From Alphaproteobacteria bacterium (lineage in GTDB: Bacteria; Pseudomonadota; Alphaproteobacteria; GCA-2731375): a stretch of 34,516 nucleotides of DNA. A model generated the notes under the pieces. The model was not told where the DNA came from, searched no databases, and worked only from the letters and a program-made list of their open reading frames with translations. Positions within the stretch are counted from its first letter, which is position 1, and each line of letters begins with the position of its first letter. Below are positions 7,228 through 15,667 of this stretch, in pieces. The position numbers and the translations under genes were made by a program. The stretch covers positions 1-34,516 of the forward strand of contig JASLMY010000021.1 of NCBI GenBank assembly GCA_030746295.1. The letters run 5' to 3'.

Positions 7228-8627
7228 ATCAGACGGCGAGCACCGTCCTCCATCGCCTCCAGGAGGGCGCGGCGGTCCGTCTCCCAGGCCTCGAGGCGGG
7301 CCTCGGGCACCCGAAGGCCCCGGGTCCGCCGATAGCTGCGACGCTGGGCCGCGATGCGCCGCTGCAACGCAGCGCGGCGGCAGTGCCGAAGGCCGGAGAA
7401 GTCGAGCTGCCCATGGCTCGGAAGGCCGCCGGCATCGACCAGGGCCGTCGTCCGCGCCCGGCAGAAGCCCCAGAGCGCCTCTTCCGAGCGCTCGACGATC
7501 GGCCGCCGGAGCGCCCGTCGGTCGCCGCGCCCGGCCTCGCGCAAGGCGTCGAGGAGCCGCCAAGGGAAGCCGAGCCCGGCCACGGTCACGGTCAGGCCGT
7601 AGACCTCGTAGTGCTCCTCAGGCAGGAACCAGCTAAAGGCCCCGTCTGGCGCCCGGAAGAGCCCGATCAGGCGATCCATGGTGTCGTCGTCGACCGTGTC
7701 AACCGAGGCCCAGAGGTCCTCCACGAAACGACCGAACGGCCAGCTATTGGGCAGCGTCGCGCCGACGCCGTCGAGGAGGATGGCCTCGGAGAGCCAGGGC
7801 TGATGCCACCAGGCCGCGGGGTCCCTGGTATCGAACGAGCGGTGCATATAGCCGATCCATGGAGCGTCGTAGACAATCCGGAGCTCGAGGGCGCGGATGA
7901 AGGCCCGGATGTAGCCGCGATAGCGCGGCGCCACCGGATTGTTGGCCCGGCCCTTGATCTGCAAGAGCTTGTTGCCGTCGGCGATCTCCATGGTGACGCA
8001 GGGCCGGTCGGTGGGCGAGCGCAGCGACAGAACCTCCGTGCCGGGACTGCGACCCTTCCAGTAGTCGGCGGCACAGTTGCGCATTTGGCTGCCTTCCTTC
8101 TTGAACTCACGCCGGCTGTCCAGAACCACGATGCGATAGCCGTCGGGAAACAGCATCAGCGCGTCGTCCGCCTTGGCCGCGGCCCGTTCGACAGCCTCGG
8201 CCCGGCGGGCCAGCGCCAGGGCGGCCGGAAACGACAGCCGCGGCAGACGGTGGACATCGAGGCCGGCGCCGGGACGGTCAAGGAATTTCAGCAGCAACGC
8301 GATCTTGCCGCCGAGACGCGCCGCTTTGCGTCCCGACAGGTCAAGCCAATCGACACCGTCGTCGAGCGACGGCTCCAGCCAGCCGGGCAAGGGGCTCGAA
8401 TGACGGGTCGGTGGCCGGTCTGGCCAGCGCACCTGGACGAAACCGCGCTTGGCCCCGGCCTCGTGACGCTCGACCGCCACCACCTGACCGCAGCGCTCAT
8501 AGCTCTTCAAGATCCAGCGGCGCACAGTCCTTCGCAGCCAAAGCGCTACCGCCTCGTTCTCGCAAGGAGCCGCGAACGCCTCGATGAAGCGATCGACATC
8601 GCCGGTATTCAACACGTTGCGTGACAT
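7224..8627 (-). CDS. PcfJ-like domain protein
   Basis: A 467-residue protein. Residues about 165-240 carry the recognisable PcfJ core: EFKKEGSQMRNCAADYW (a QMxNC variant of the family's LxxCVxxY), then VLSLRSPTDRPCVTMEI and LLQIKGRANNPV, a conserved beta-hairpin-like unit. PcfJ was named on a conjugative plasmid, and relatives are widespread on phages, plasmids and chromosomes; the function is unknown. The remainder is Trp/Arg-rich with no membrane segment or signal peptide. ATG 8627 is chosen; a GTG directly upstream is equally possible and the ribosome-binding site is weak. The only clear promoter upstream is separated from it by an intrinsic terminator at 8698-8734, so expression could depend on read-through. 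No phage or plasmid genes flank it. Confidence 0.7.
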   Translation of the reverse strand: MSRNVLNTGDVDRFIEAFAAPCENEAVALWLRRTVRRWILKSYERCGQVVAVERHEAGAKRGFVQVRWPDRPPTRHSSPLPGWLEPSLDDGVDWLDLSGRKAARLGGKIALLLKFLDRPGAGLDVHRLPRLSFPAALALARRAEAVERAAAKADDALMLFPDGYRIVVLDSRREFKKEGSQMRNCAADYWKGRSPGTEVLSLRSPTDRPCVTMEIADGNKLLQIKGRANNPVAPRYRGYIRAFIRALELRIVYDAPWIGYMHRSFDTRDPAAWWHQPWLSEAILLDGVGATLPNSWPFGRFVEDLWASVDTVDDDTMDRLIGLFRAPDGAFSWFLPEEHYEVYGLTVTVAGLGFPWRLLDALREAGRGDRRALRRPIVERSEEALWGFCRARTTALVDAGGLPSHGQLDFSGLRHCRRAALQRRIAAQRRSYRRTRGLRVPEARLEAWETDRRALLEAMEDGARRLI

Positions 8628-8697
8628 CACGCGTCTTTCTACTGCCTGGTCTCGGCACGGTGGCTTCGGGGTGCGGTCGAAGCGTCGGTTCCGGGCA

Positions 8698-8734
8698 TGA
8701 AAAAACCCTCCCGGGCCGGCGCCTTGGGAGGGTT
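8698..8734 (-). terminator. Intrinsic terminator (leftward)
   Basis: Reading leftward, a 9-bp stem AACCCTCCC / GGGAGGGTT (8726-8734 with 8704-8712), a 13-nt GC-rich loop, and a run of T (the A-run at 8700-8705 on the + strand). It ends a leftward transcript about 70 nt before the PcfJ-like gene starts. Confidence 0.8.
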
Positions 8735-8911
8735 CGGATATCCAGGCCGTAGGTGCCGAGGTCTACGGCATGTCCGGGCGCTCCCGCCGCGTTGGCGACA
8801 GATCGCTCACCGCGCCCGCCTTACCGGCGCCGCGATACGCGATCTCGCCTATTTGTGTCAGTCCTGGCATCTCGCCATCCTCAAACGAACGCCGTCACAC
8901 CGACGGCGCGG
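8700..8911 (-). ncRNA. Candidate short structured transcript (sRNA or leader) upstream of the PcfJ-like gene
   Basis: A predicted leftward RNA of about 210 nt, bounded by a good promoter (8918-8946) and an intrinsic terminator (8698-8734). It has a 5' hairpin (CGCCGTC/GACGGCG, 8890-8908), a second hairpin (GCCGTAG/CTACGGC, 8746-8769) and the terminator stem. A 35-codon ORF lies inside it. It matches no RNA family I recognise: the SRP RNA signature and the rod-like 6S fold are absent. It could be an autonomous sRNA, a small-protein mRNA, or an attenuating leader of the PcfJ-like gene. The 413-nt gap between the PcfJ-like and DUF3604 genes is otherwise without features. Confidence 0.4.
8763..8870 (-). 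CDS. Candidate 35-aa small protein or leader peptide
   Basis: ATG at 8870 to TAG at 8763, 35 residues, beginning MPGLTQIGEIAYRG and ending RRERPDMP; a hydrophilic, Gly/Arg-rich peptide with no transmembrane segment. A GAGG lies about 10 nt before the ATG. The stop codon forms part of the hairpin at 8746-8769, so a ribosome terminating there would open that hairpin about 30 nt ahead of the terminator. This is the geometry of a leader peptide, but no run of regulatory codons is seen. Coding potential of so short an ORF in GC-rich DNA is uncertain. Confidence 0.3.
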   Translation of the reverse strand: MPGLTQIGEIAYRGAGKAGAVSDLSPTRRERPDMP

Positions 8912-8917
8912 CCGGTG

Positions 8918-8946
8918 CTTATGCCCGATCGGGCCATCCAAGTCAA
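8918..8946 (-). promoter_or_regulatory. Candidate sigma-70 promoter (leftward)
   Basis: Reading leftward, TTGACT (8941-8946), exactly 17 nt, then CATAAG (8918-8923). The start point would be near 8911. No annotated long gene begins just downstream. Confidence 0.5.
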
Positions 8947-9040
8947 GAAATCCTGCGCTGTCTTGACCTTTCCCGCGTCGGCGGGCGAGGCTGCAGCGAA
9001 CGCCCGCCAAGCAGAAATCCTGCCTCGCCGAGGAGCACCC

Positions 9041-11356
9041 ATGCCCGACAAGTCGAACCGTCTTCTCGTCGATTCCGAGCTTGTCGGCGAGCTCTGGCCG
9101 GCGGGTCAGCCGGGCGAGGATCCGGTCCTCTACGGCCATGCCGAGCTGGAGCCGCGTGGCGCCTTCGAGGTCCGCAGCTCGCAGACCTTTCGCCTGATCT
9201 ACACCGTCGGCCGCTACGGCCTGGACGATACCGGCGCCATCCGGGTGCTGTTCCGGGCGATGAGCGACGCCGGCCGGCTGCAGACCACGGACCCGACCGC
9301 CGACAACTACGTCACCGCCACGACCTCGAGCGGGGTGCGGCTGGCGGTCGACTACAGCCACCGCGGGGTCTCCGCCCGGCCGCGATGGAAATGCCTGACG
9401 GCGCGGGTCCGCGGCGGCTACTTGCGCGAGGGCGACCGCATCACCATCGTCTTCGGCGACACCTCCGGCGGCTCGGCCGGCATGCGGATGCAGACCCATG
9501 TCGAGTCCGATTTCGAGTTCAAGGTCGTCGCCGACGTCTGCGCCGTCGGCCACTTCATCCCCATCCCCGACACGCCCTCGATCCGGATCGTGCCGGGCGA
9601 GGCCACGGTCTGGCGGGCGGTGCTGCCGAGCCTCAGGCGGCCCGGCGAGCGCTTTCAGTTCGGCCTCAAGGCCGAGGACAAGTGGGGCAACCCGACCGAC
9701 CGCGCCACCGCCCGCCTGAACTTCGAGACGACGCTGCCGGTGAACGGCCTGCCCGAGGGCTACGACTATCCCTTCGGCCAGAAGGCGCAGAGCTTCGAAG
9801 GGCTCTCCGTCGACGAGGCGGGAACGCTCCGCATCACCGTGCGGGACGAGGGCGGCGGTATCGTCGCCGAAAGCCATCCGCTCGTGATCCGCGACGGGCC
9901 TTACAGCGGTTATTGGGGCGACCTGCACGGCCAGAGCGGTGAATCGATCGGGGTCACCACATCGCGCGAGTACTTCGACTTCGCCCGCGACATGGCCTTC
10001 CTCGACGTCACCAGCCACCAGGCGAACGACTTCCAGGTCAACAACGCCTTCTGGGCCTATCTCAACGAGCTGTCGGCGGAATACCTCGACGAGGGCCGCC
10101 TCGTCACTTTCCCCGGCTACGAGTGGTCGGGCAACACCGCGGTCGGCGGCGACCGCAACGTCTATTTCCGCACCGAGGGCCGACAGATCCACCGCTCCAG
10201 CCACGCGCTGCTCGCCGACCGCACCGACCTCGACACCGACGCAGCCAACGCCAACGCCCTCTTCGAGACGCTGACGGACGAGGACTGCGTCGTCTACGCC
10301 CATGTCGGCGGCCGCTATGCCGATATCGGCTACGCCCACGATCCCAAGCTCGAGACCGCGATGGAGATTCACTCCGCCTGGGGCACCTTCGAGTGGCTCT
10401 TGACCGACGGCTTTCCGCTCGGCCACCGCAGCGGCGTCGTCTGCAACTCCGACGGCCACAAGGGCCGGCCCGGCGCCAGCTACCCCGGCGCCTCGACCTT
10501 TGGCGCCTATGGCGGCCTGACCTGCTTCTTGACGGACGAGCTCAGCCGCGACGGCATCTTCGACTGCCTGCGCCGGCGCCACCACTACGGCACCACGGGC
10601 ACCCGGCTGCACCTGGACGTGCGCGCCGCCTTCACCACCTCGGGCCGCCTCTTCGAGCGGGACCCGAAGGTCTATCCCGACAGCGGCTCGGGCGAGGTTG
10701 GCGAAGTGATGATGGGCGATATCGCCCAGACCGGCGACGAGACGGTGAAGCTACGTTTCGAGGTCGTAGCGCAAACACCGATCGAGCGGGTCGAGATCCG
10801 GAACGGCACCGAGTGCGTGCGTACGGTCCGGGGCTATGGCGCAGACGACCTGGGCCAGCGCATCCGCGTCGTCTGGAGCGGCGCCGAATACCGGGGCCGC
10901 GGCCGCGAGACCAACTGGAAGGGCCGCGCCCGCTTCGCCGGCGCGGTGCTTGCCAAGCTCGCCAAGATCAACGCCTGGAACCCGGAGCGGCTGTTGGAGC
11001 AGCAGTCGGCCGACACCGTGGTCTGGGACGCCATCACCACCGGCAACTTCGGCGGCTTCGATGCCTGGCTCGACGTCCGCGAGGCAGGCGAGCTGGAAGT
11101 CGTCACCAACCTCGGCGAAGTGCGGCTGCCGCTGGCCGAGGTCGGCCTCGAGGACGTGGTTCTCGAGGCCGGCGGCCTGGAGCGCCGCCTCCGCGTCTTC
11201 CGCCTGCCGGAGGAGAACCCGCACCGCGAGCTGACAGCCGAGATCGAGGTGCCCTTGGCGCCCACCGGTGACAACCCGCTTTGGGTCTGCGTCACCACCG
11301 AGGACGGCTTTCAGGCCTGGAGCAGCCCGATCTTCCTCTTCCGCCAGCCGGACTAA
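9041..11356 (+). CDS. DUF3604 domain protein (PHP-superfamily-like metallohydrolase)
   Basis: A 771-residue protein. Residues 1-285 form a beta-rich N-terminal region without recognised motifs. From about 288 a PHP-like domain starts with YWGDLHGQSGE (His296), followed by SHQAND (His326), FPGYEWSG, VYAHVGGRYADIGYAHD (His421), EIHSAWGTFEW and NSDGHKGRPG (His473). This is the DUF3604 set of putative metal ligands. The C-terminal 250 residues are again beta-rich. PHP enzymes hydrolyse phosphoesters, but the reaction of DUF3604 proteins is not established. There is no signal peptide. ATG 9041 has GAGGAG six nt upstream; the frame is open for 96 more codons but without support. It stands alone and is convergent with the LysR gene. 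Confidence 0.82.
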   Translation: MPDKSNRLLVDSELVGELWPAGQPGEDPVLYGHAELEPRGAFEVRSSQTFRLIYTVGRYGLDDTGAIRVLFRAMSDAGRLQTTDPTADNYVTATTSSGVRLAVDYSHRGVSARPRWKCLTARVRGGYLREGDRITIVFGDTSGGSAGMRMQTHVESDFEFKVVADVCAVGHFIPIPDTPSIRIVPGEATVWRAVLPSLRRPGERFQFGLKAEDKWGNPTDRATARLNFETTLPVNGLPEGYDYPFGQKAQSFEGLSVDEAGTLRITVRDEGGGIVAESHPLVIRDGPYSGYWGDLHGQSGESIGVTTSREYFDFARDMAFLDVTSHQANDFQVNNAFWAYLNELSAEYLDEGRLVTFPGYEWSGNTAVGGDRNVYFRTEGRQIHRSSHALLADRTDLDTDAANANALFETLTDEDCVVYAHVGGRYADIGYAHDPKLETAMEIHSAWGTFEWLLTDGFPLGHRSGVVCNSDGHKGRPGASYPGASTFGAYGGLTCFLTDELSRDGIFDCLRRRHHYGTTGTRLHLDVRAAFTTSGRLFERDPKVYPDSGSGEVGEVMMGDIAQTGDETVKLRFEVVAQTPIERVEIRNGTECVRTVRGYGADDLGQRIRVVWSGAEYRGRGRETNWKGRARFAGAVLAKLAKINAWNPERLLEQQSADTVVWDAITTGNFGGFDAWLDVREAGELEVVTNLGEVRLPLAEVGLEDVVLEAGGLERRLRVFRLPEENPHRELTAEIEVPLAPTGDNPLWVCVTTEDGFQAWSSPIFLFRQPD

Positions 11357-11388
11357 ATGGCCGCATCCGCAGCGGCGGCCTCTCGTCG

Positions 11389-12243
11389 TCAGGTATAAGC
11401 GCTGGCGATCTGCCGTAGCCCGGCGAGCGCGGTCTCCTGCACCTCGGCGTCCACCGGGTCGTCGCGATAGACCAGAAAGACGGGCCGCTGAAACGTGGGC
11501 GCGCCGACCACTTCGTGCAGTTGGCCGTCCTCGATCCATGGCTCCACCGTCGCCCGGGCGAGATAGGCCGAGCCGCCTCGGGCCAGGATGTGGTTCAGCG
11601 CGACGTTGGGCAGCGGCACCGTCAAGCGCGGCAGCTCCATTTCCGGAAAGGCCTTGGCGTGGTCGGTGCGGAAATCGTAGCTCCAGTCGACGAAGACGTA
11701 GTCGCCCAGCCAGCCGGAGGCGACGTCGCGTGGTTCGGTCGCGACCAGGACCAGATCGTCGACGTACAGGGTTTCAACCGTCAGGCCGGGCCGGGTCTGC
11801 GGCAGGAACAGCACGGCAATGTCCAAGAGCGCGTCGTCGAGCTGCCGGAGCAGGAGGTTCGAATAGCCGGTCTCGATTCGGATCGCCACGTCGGCGTGCC
11901 GCTGCTGCATCCAGCTCAGCCATTCGAGCGCCAGCCACTCGGCCAAGGCCTGCTGGATGCCCAGCGCACAGGCGGCTCGCATCGCGTCGGGCAGGGCCAG
12001 GGTCTGACGGCCCTGTTCCCAGGCACGGACAGCGACGTCGGCGTGGCGCCAAAGGCGCTGGCCGGCGCCAGTCATAGTGACGCCGTTCTTCATCCGATTG
12101 AACAGGATGCGATCAAGGCGGTCCTCCAGAGCCTTGATGCGGGCGCTGACGGTGGATTGACCGACGTTCAGGCGGTCGGCCGAGCGGTGAAAGCTGCCGG
12201 TATCGGCGACGTCCAGGAAGGTCCTCAGATGCTCGATGTTCAT
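11389..12243 (-). CDS. LysR-family transcriptional regulator, probable carnitine operon regulator
   Basis: A 284-residue LysR protein. The N-terminal helix-turn-helix is MNIEHLRTFLDVADTGSFH then SADRLNVGQSTVSARIKALE (about 1-60), followed by a periplasmic-binding-protein-like effector domain to the C-terminus. ATG 12243 begins the canonical LysR N-terminus; 13 further upstream codons are open but not conserved-looking. It is divergent from the gamma-butyrobetaine hydroxylase gene with 205 nt between them, and a T-N11-A dyad lies in that gap, so it most likely activates the carnitine operon. The effector is inferred, not visible. Confidence 0.9.
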   Translation of the reverse strand: MNIEHLRTFLDVADTGSFHRSADRLNVGQSTVSARIKALEDRLDRILFNRMKNGVTMTGAGQRLWRHADVAVRAWEQGRQTLALPDAMRAACALGIQQALAEWLALEWLSWMQQRHADVAIRIETGYSNLLLRQLDDALLDIAVLFLPQTRPGLTVETLYVDDLVLVATEPRDVASGWLGDYVFVDWSYDFRTDHAKAFPEMELPRLTVPLPNVALNHILARGGSAYLARATVEPWIEDGQLHEVVGAPTFQRPVFLVYRDDPVDAEVQETALAGLRQIASAYT

Positions 12244-12303
12244 GCCGTGCCTATAATCGAAAAACTTGATCATACTTACCACAAAAATTCACTTTTCAGA
12301 TAG

Positions 12304-12318
12304 ATACATCGGATGCAT
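12304..12318. promoter_or_regulatory. Candidate LysR box (T-N11-A with dyad symmetry)
   Basis: ATACATCGGATGCAT: 7-bp arms with one mismatch and a 1-nt centre, containing the T-N11-A pattern (12305-12317) typical of LysR-type sites. It lies 61 nt from the regulator start and 131 nt before the hydroxylase start. Confidence 0.4.
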
Positions 12319-12448
12319 CGTGGCCTTCGGTGTTGCACACCGATGGGGCCGATAGATTGACGACGTTCGGGACCGCGTCATGGAAACATCGAACCAAGGC
12401 ATCAGCACCGTCGCCGACTCGGGACGCTTCTGAGCCCCGGCGGCGACG

Positions 12449-13705
12449 ATGAGCATCGCAGCGACGGACACGGCAACGGCAGAGCCAAAGGCGGCGTCCG
12501 CGTTCGATGCGCCGTCGGTGCCGATGGCGGACTGCTGCCCCTACGAGACGCCGCATCGCCTCTTGTCGGCGACGCCGGCACCGGACGATCCGCAAGTGAT
12601 GATCCTGCGCTGGTCGGACGGCTTGGAGCAGACGGTCCATAGCTTGACCTTGCGCGAGCACTGTCCCTGCCGGTCCTGCCGGCACCATGAAAGCCTCGAG
12701 CGCACCTTCGATCAGCTGTCCTACCCCCTCGACATCGCACCGCGCGCGGTCGCGATCACGGGCCGGGGCGACCTCCGTACCGAATGGCCCGACGATGGCC
12801 ATGTCAGCCGCTTCGCCGCGGGCTGGCTGCGTGCCGGCGGCCGCCCGGAGGCTATGACGCCCGATCGCTCCAAGGAGTTGTGGGGCCGCGAGCTCGACGA
12901 CAAGCTCCGCCGTTTCGGTCATGACGAGATCATGATGGACGACGGCGCGCTGTTGGATTGGCTCGAGACCCTGGCCGCCGTCGGCCTGGTCTACGTCGCC
13001 GACGCCCCGACCGTGCCGGGCACCTTGGGCCGGCTGATCGAACGCGTCGGCTTCCTGCGCGAGACCAACTTCGGCACCATCTTCGACGTCGAGGCGATGG
13101 TCGGGACGGTCTCCAACGCCTATACGTCGGTCGAGTTGCCGCTGCACGTCGACCTGCCGACGCGCGAGTACCAGCCGGGATATCAGTTTCTCCACTGCCT
13201 CGCCAACGACGCCCTGGGCGGCGGCTCGGTCTACGGCGATGGGTTCCAGATGGCCGAGCGCTTGCGGGCCGAGGCGCCCGACGCCTTCGCCATCCTGAGC
13301 ACGACGCCGGCGCAGCATCGCTATCAGGACGAGGGCTGCGACTATGCCTTCCAGAAGCCGCTGATCGTGCTGGACGGTGCCGGCGCCGTGGCCGAGGTCC
13401 GCTTGAACACCTCGCTGATTACCGGCTTCGACGCGCCGGTCCGGGAGACGCGGGCGGTCTACGCCGCCTATCGCCAGCTCGTCGCCCTGACGCGCGATCC
13501 CGCCAACCAGGTCGAGGTGATGATGCGGGCCGGAGAGATCGCCTGCATGGACAACCGGCGCGTCCTGCACGGCCGCCGCGCCTTCGAGCCCGGCACCGGC
13601 CGCCGCTTGTTACAGGGTGCCTACTTGGAGCGCGAGGAGGTGGAGAGCCGCACCCGCACGCTGAGACGCCGCTTGCCGGCGTCCGAGGCCGCCACGCCTG
13701 CCTGA
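12449..13705 (+). CDS. Gamma-butyrobetaine hydroxylase-like 2-oxoglutarate/Fe(II) dioxygenase (TauD/TfdA family)
   Basis: A 418-residue protein. The N-terminal DUF971-like zinc domain has Cys72-x-Cys74-x2-Cys77 and a later DGH (His118), matching the zinc site of gamma-butyrobetaine dioxygenases. The catalytic double-stranded beta-helix has the iron ligands His233-x-Asp235 (LHVDLPTREYQPGYQ) and His374 (NRRVLHGR), with the 2-oxoglutarate arginine in the following GTGRRLLQG segment. The family hydroxylates gamma-butyrobetaine to L-carnitine (EC 1.14.11.1). The first about 25 residues are low-complexity and the ribosome-binding site is weak, so the exact start is uncertain. The next two genes degrade carnitine, which supports the assignment. 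Trimethyllysine hydroxylase would be the main alternative. Confidence 0.85.
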   Translation: MSIAATDTATAEPKAASAFDAPSVPMADCCPYETPHRLLSATPAPDDPQVMILRWSDGLEQTVHSLTLREHCPCRSCRHHESLERTFDQLSYPLDIAPRAVAITGRGDLRTEWPDDGHVSRFAAGWLRAGGRPEAMTPDRSKELWGRELDDKLRRFGHDEIMMDDGALLDWLETLAAVGLVYVADAPTVPGTLGRLIERVGFLRETNFGTIFDVEAMVGTVSNAYTSVELPLHVDLPTREYQPGYQFLHCLANDALGGGSVYGDGFQMAERLRAEAPDAFAILSTTPAQHRYQDEGCDYAFQKPLIVLDGAGAVAEVRLNTSLITGFDAPVRETRAVYAAYRQLVALTRDPANQVEVMMRAGEIACMDNRRVLHGRRAFEPGTGRRLLQGAYLEREEVESRTRTLRRRLPASEAATPA

Positions 13706-13741
13706 AACCGTCACCTGCGCAAATTGGGGAGGCCCGGGGCC

Positions 13742-14626
13742 ATGAACCACGAAGTCATCGTCACCTGCGCGGTGACCGGCGCCGGCGATACCTACGGCAA
13801 GCATCCCGACCTGCCGGTGACGCCCAAGGAGATCGCGGATGCCGCCCTGGAAGCGCGCGAAGCCGGCGCCGCGATCGCCCATATCCACGTCCGCGACCCG
13901 GAAACCGGCAAGGGTGCCCGCGGCGTCGATCTCTATACGGAGGTGGTCGAGCGGATTCGCGAGGCCGGCACGGACCTCGTCATCAATCTGACCGCGGGCA
14001 TGGGCGGCGACCTGGTCGTCCCGAACAACGCGCCCGAGACCCCTGGCGAGGGCTCCGACCTCGTCGACGCCATGACCCGGCTGGCCCATGTCGAGGCCTT
14101 GAAGCCCGAGATCTGCACCCTCGACTGCGGCTCGATGAACTTCGGCGACGGCGACGACGTCGTCATCCAGACGCCCAACATCTTGCGTGCCATGGCCAAG
14201 CGGATTCGGGAACTGGGGGTCAAGCCGGAGATGGAGGTCTTCGACACGGGCCACCTCTGGTTCGCCAAGCAGCTGGTCGCGGAGGGCCTGATCGAGGCCC
14301 CACCCCTTTTCCAGATCTGCCTCGGCATCCCCTGGGGGGCGCCGGCGGATACCGGCAGCATGAAGAACATGGTCGACCAAATGCCACCGGGTGCGGTCTG
14401 GGCCGGCTTCGGCATCAGCCGCATGCAGATGCCGATGGTGGCGCAGGCGGTGCTCTTGGGCGGCCACGCCCGTGTCGGTCTGGAAGACAACCTCTATCTG
14501 GAGCGCGGCGTCTTCGCCTCCAACGGCGCGCTGGTCGAGAAGGCGATCCGGATTATCACCGAGCTGGGGGCCCGGCCCTGCACATCGGACGAGGCCCGCC
14601 GGAAGCTCGGCCTCGGCCGAGGCTAG
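13742..14626 (+). CDS. BKACE family 3-keto acid cleavage enzyme, probable 3-dehydrocarnitine cleavage enzyme
   Basis: A 294-residue TIM-barrel enzyme of the beta-keto acid cleavage family (formerly DUF849). Family features seen: [19 protein letters not shown], the zinc ligands in [22 protein letters not shown], the glutamate in [14 protein letters not shown] and [13 protein letters not shown]. BKACEs condense a beta-keto acid with acetyl-CoA. Beside carnitine dehydrogenase, the expected reaction is 3-dehydrocarnitine plus acetyl-CoA to glycine betaine plus acetoacetyl-CoA. A GGGGAGG site 9 nt upstream fixes ATG 13742. It sits 36 nt after the hydroxylase and 13 nt before the dehydrogenase, in one operon. 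Confidence 0.9.
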   Translation: MNHEVIVTCAVTGAGDTYGKHPDLPVTPKEIADAALEAREAGAAIAHIHVRDPETGKGARGVDLYTEVVERIREAGTDLVINLTAGMGGDLVVPNNAPETPGEGSDLVDAMTRLAHVEALKPEICTLDCGSMNFGDGDDVVIQTPNILRAMAKRIRELGVKPEMEVFDTGHLWFAKQLVAEGLIEAPPLFQICLGIPWGAPADTGSMKNMVDQMPPGAVWAGFGISRMQMPMVAQAVLLGGHARVGLEDNLYLERGVFASNGALVEKAIRIITELGARPCTSDEARRKLGLGRG

Positions 14627-14639
14627 GGCCGGCCGGCGC

Positions 14640-15620
14640 ATGACGAACGCGCCGACATCCCGCCCCGCGCCCGACGCCGTCGGCCGGGTCGCCTGCATCG
14701 GCTGCGGTGTGATCGGGGCCGGCTGGGCGGCGCACTTCCTGTCCCGGGGCTACGATGTCGTCGCCTGGGACCCGGCACCGGACGCCGGGGCGAAGCTGGG
14801 CGAGTTGATCGCGGCGGCCCGGCCGGCGCTGGCGGACCTGGGGCTGCCCCTTGATGCAGCATCGTCTCGCCTGACCTTCGCGCCCTCGCTCGCCGCCGCC
14901 TGCGCCGAGGTAGACTTCGTGCAGGAGAGCGCACCGGAGCGCCTCGAGCTCAAGGTCACGCTCCTGTCAGAGATCGACCGGGCGACACCCGCGGATGTCG
15001 TCATCGCCTCTTCGACCTCGGGCTTCCTGATGACGGAGCTGCAAACCGGCGCGGCGAACCCGGAGCGCCTCGTGGTCGGGCATCCCTTCAATCCACCCTA
15101 CCTGATGCCGCTGGTGGAAGTGGTCGGCGGCGACGCGACTGACTGTGCCGCGGTCGACTGGGCCGCCGCCTTCTACGAGGCCGCCGGCAAGATCGTGCTG
15201 CGGATGCGGCGCGAGGTGCCGGGCTTCATCGCCGACCGCCTGCAGCAGGCGCTCTGGCACGAGGCCTTGCACATGATCGAGGCGGGCGAGGCGACGGCGG
15301 CCGAGATCGACCGCTCGATCGCCGCCGGGCCCGGCCTGCGCTGGGCCATCATGGGGCACTGCCTGACCTATCACCTCGCCGGCGGCGAGGGTGGCATGGC
15401 GCAGTTCCTGGACCATTTCGATCCCGAGGTCGCCGCACCCTGGACCCGGTTGGCCTCGCCGGAACTGACGCCGGCCCTGCGCCAGGCGCTCGTCGCCAGC
15501 TGCGAGAGCGCCTCGGGGGCGCGCTCGATCGCCGAGCTCGTGCAACACCGCGACCGCTGCCTCGTCGCCGTCATGCGGGCCCTCGAGGCCGCGCGGGGCG
15601 GCGAAGGCGGCATCGTCTGA
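14640..15620 (+). CDS. L-carnitine 3-dehydrogenase
   Basis: A 326-residue 3-hydroxyacyl-CoA-dehydrogenase-fold enzyme. The Rossmann motif IGCGVIGAGWAAHFLSRG is near the N-terminus, the catalytic region VGHPFNPPYLMPLVEVV (His of HPFNP) is in the middle, and QESAPERLELK supplies the usual acidic residue. The late segment GPGLRWAIMGHCLTYHLAGG is characteristic of carnitine dehydrogenases, which oxidise L-carnitine to 3-dehydrocarnitine with NAD+. Some family members carry a C-terminal thioesterase domain; this one ends at normal single-domain length. ATG 14640 follows the BKACE stop by 13 nt; the ribosome-binding site is poor. Together with the two preceding genes it forms a butyrobetaine/carnitine to glycine betaine route. 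Confidence 0.9.
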   Translation: MTNAPTSRPAPDAVGRVACIGCGVIGAGWAAHFLSRGYDVVAWDPAPDAGAKLGELIAAARPALADLGLPLDAASSRLTFAPSLAAACAEVDFVQESAPERLELKVTLLSEIDRATPADVVIASSTSGFLMTELQTGAANPERLVVGHPFNPPYLMPLVEVVGGDATDCAAVDWAAAFYEAAGKIVLRMRREVPGFIADRLQQALWHEALHMIEAGEATAAEIDRSIAAGPGLRWAIMGHCLTYHLAGGEGGMAQFLDHFDPEVAAPWTRLASPELTPALRQALVASCESASGARSIAELVQHRDRCLVAVMRALEAARGGEGGIV

Positions 15621-15667
15621 GGTTGCACGCGGGTCTCGCCCGACCGCCGCGACCCTGACGCGGCGCG

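Noticed and set aside
8700..8911. SRP RNA or 6S RNA
   Set aside because: The conserved SRP tetraloop/asymmetric-loop sequence is absent, and the ends do not pair into a 6S-like rod.
8697..8966. Rightward 89-codon ORF over the terminator region
   Set aside because: It starts inside the terminator stem of the opposite strand, has no ribosome-binding site and no recognisable protein features.
8858..10612. Leftward 584-codon frame opposite the DUF3604 gene
   Set aside because: It is the GC-rich antisense mirror of a gene with clear motifs, has no start signal, and its sequence is low-complexity Ala/Gly/Val/Asp.
11359..11380. GGCCGC/GCGGCC hairpin between the DUF3604 and LysR genes as a terminator
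   Set aside because: Only six base pairs, a 10-nt loop and no T-tract on either strand, so too weak to call.
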